48,647 bases of DNA from Candidatus Bathycorpusculum soli (lineage in GTDB: Archaea; Thermoproteota; Bathyarchaeia; Bathyarchaeales; Bathycorpusculaceae), in the NCBI GenBank assembly GCA_031277345.1, contig JAITMO010000127.1, positions 1 to 48,647 of the forward strand. The letters are read 5' to 3'. Numbering within the stretch: position 1 is the first letter of the stretch; each line of letters begins with the position of its first letter. The notes under the pieces were generated by a model. It was not told the origin of the DNA and did no database searches. It worked only from the letters and a program-made list of their open reading frames with translations. Of the stretch, positions 47,974 through 48,647 are shown one piece after another. The position numbers and the translations under genes were made by a program.

Positions 47974-48635
47974 TTTTGTGTTTCCCTGTTTTTGCAATAT
48001 TTGTTAATGGGGCAAGTTTTGCATAGGGGTTTTTGTGCTTTGCAGTATTGTCTGCCTAGCCCGATTAAGAGTTGGTGTGTTGTTAGGTAGTCTTTTTGTT
48101 GGAAGAGGTTTTGTAGATTTTGACGTATAATTTCATAGTTATTTGTTTTCGGCGTGAGACCTATGCGTTGGGATACGCGTTTTATGTGTGTGTCTATTGG
48201 TATTGTTGGTTTTTGAGCGGAGAAGAGGAGAAGAACATCAGCTGTTTTTGGGCCGATACCGGAGATTTGGGTGAGGGTTTGCCTTGCTTTTTCTAGTGGC
48301 ATGTTCAGGATTGGTGTTAGGGTATCGTTGTATGTTTCATGGATTATTTTTGAGGTTGTTTGTATAGTTTGGGTTTTGTTTTTTGATAGACCTGCTGTTT
48401 TTATGCAGTTTTCTATTTGTGTGGTGTTGGCTTCGGTGAGGGCTTTTGGAGTGATGGGGAATTGTTGTTTTAGTTTAGTGAATGCGACCTCAGAGTTTTT
48501 GTCTGAGGTGTTTTGGGAGAGTATTGTTATAATTAGTGTTTCGAATGGATTGTTTTTTGTTTTAATTAGTGTGGGCACAGCTACGGTTTGTTTGAGGGCT
48601 GTTATAATTTTTTGTGCTGTTTTTGCTGTGACCAT
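47970..48635 (-). CDS. nth: Endonuclease III
   Basis: QISGIGPKTADVLLLFSAQKPTIPIDTHIKRVSQRIGL (HhH + Asp), CKAQKPLCKTCPINKYC Fe-S motif. Confidence 0.93.
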   Translation of the reverse strand: MVTAKTAQKIITALKQTVAVPTLIKTKNNPFETLIITILSQNTSDKNSEVAFTKLKQQFPITPKALTEANTTQIENCIKTAGLSKNKTQTIQTTSKIIHETYNDTLTPILNMPLEKARQTLTQISGIGPKTADVLLLFSAQKPTIPIDTHIKRVSQRIGLTPKTNNYEIIRQNLQNLFQQKDYLTTHQLLIGLGRQYCKAQKPLCKTCPINKYCKNRETQK

Positions 48636-48647
48636 GTTAGTTTGTCT

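Overview
Archaeal genomic window, AT-rich. The lineage looks like TACK or Bathyarchaeia from gene content (STT3/AglB, prefoldin beta, DUF3194, CarS, RadB, Hel308, PolB, XPD), but this is inference and not tested. Most of it is informational and housekeeping genes: a tRNA-Val(UAC), Fe-S assembly genes, Hel308, family-B DNA polymerase, topoisomerase IA, XPD, endonuclease III, Clp1-type kinase, an ECF transporter core and N-glycosylation genes. A glycan-type gene set lies at 0.7-11.5 kb. A decaying accessory island lies at about 22.2-26.7 kb. The main observations are: (1) an Fe-S operon whose IscS-like protein has lost several PLP-site residues, and whose SufS gene appears to start at a non-canonical AUC codon; (2) a small membrane protein resembling the OST3/OST6/MagT1 membrane domain, about 2.6 kb from STT3/AglB; (3) an MraY/Alg7-like protein beside STT3 lacking the first TM region and carrying GNSG in place of GD-x-G; (4) two IS1-type copies with matching terminal repeats, one bordering a PIN-toxin fragment; (5) a separate 596-bp element bounded by about 20-bp inverted repeats; (6) genes broken by single-base frameshifts, two of them at A-tracts; (7) strong strand-composition blocks that are independent of gene direction. 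All calls come from reading the sequence; no database search was run.
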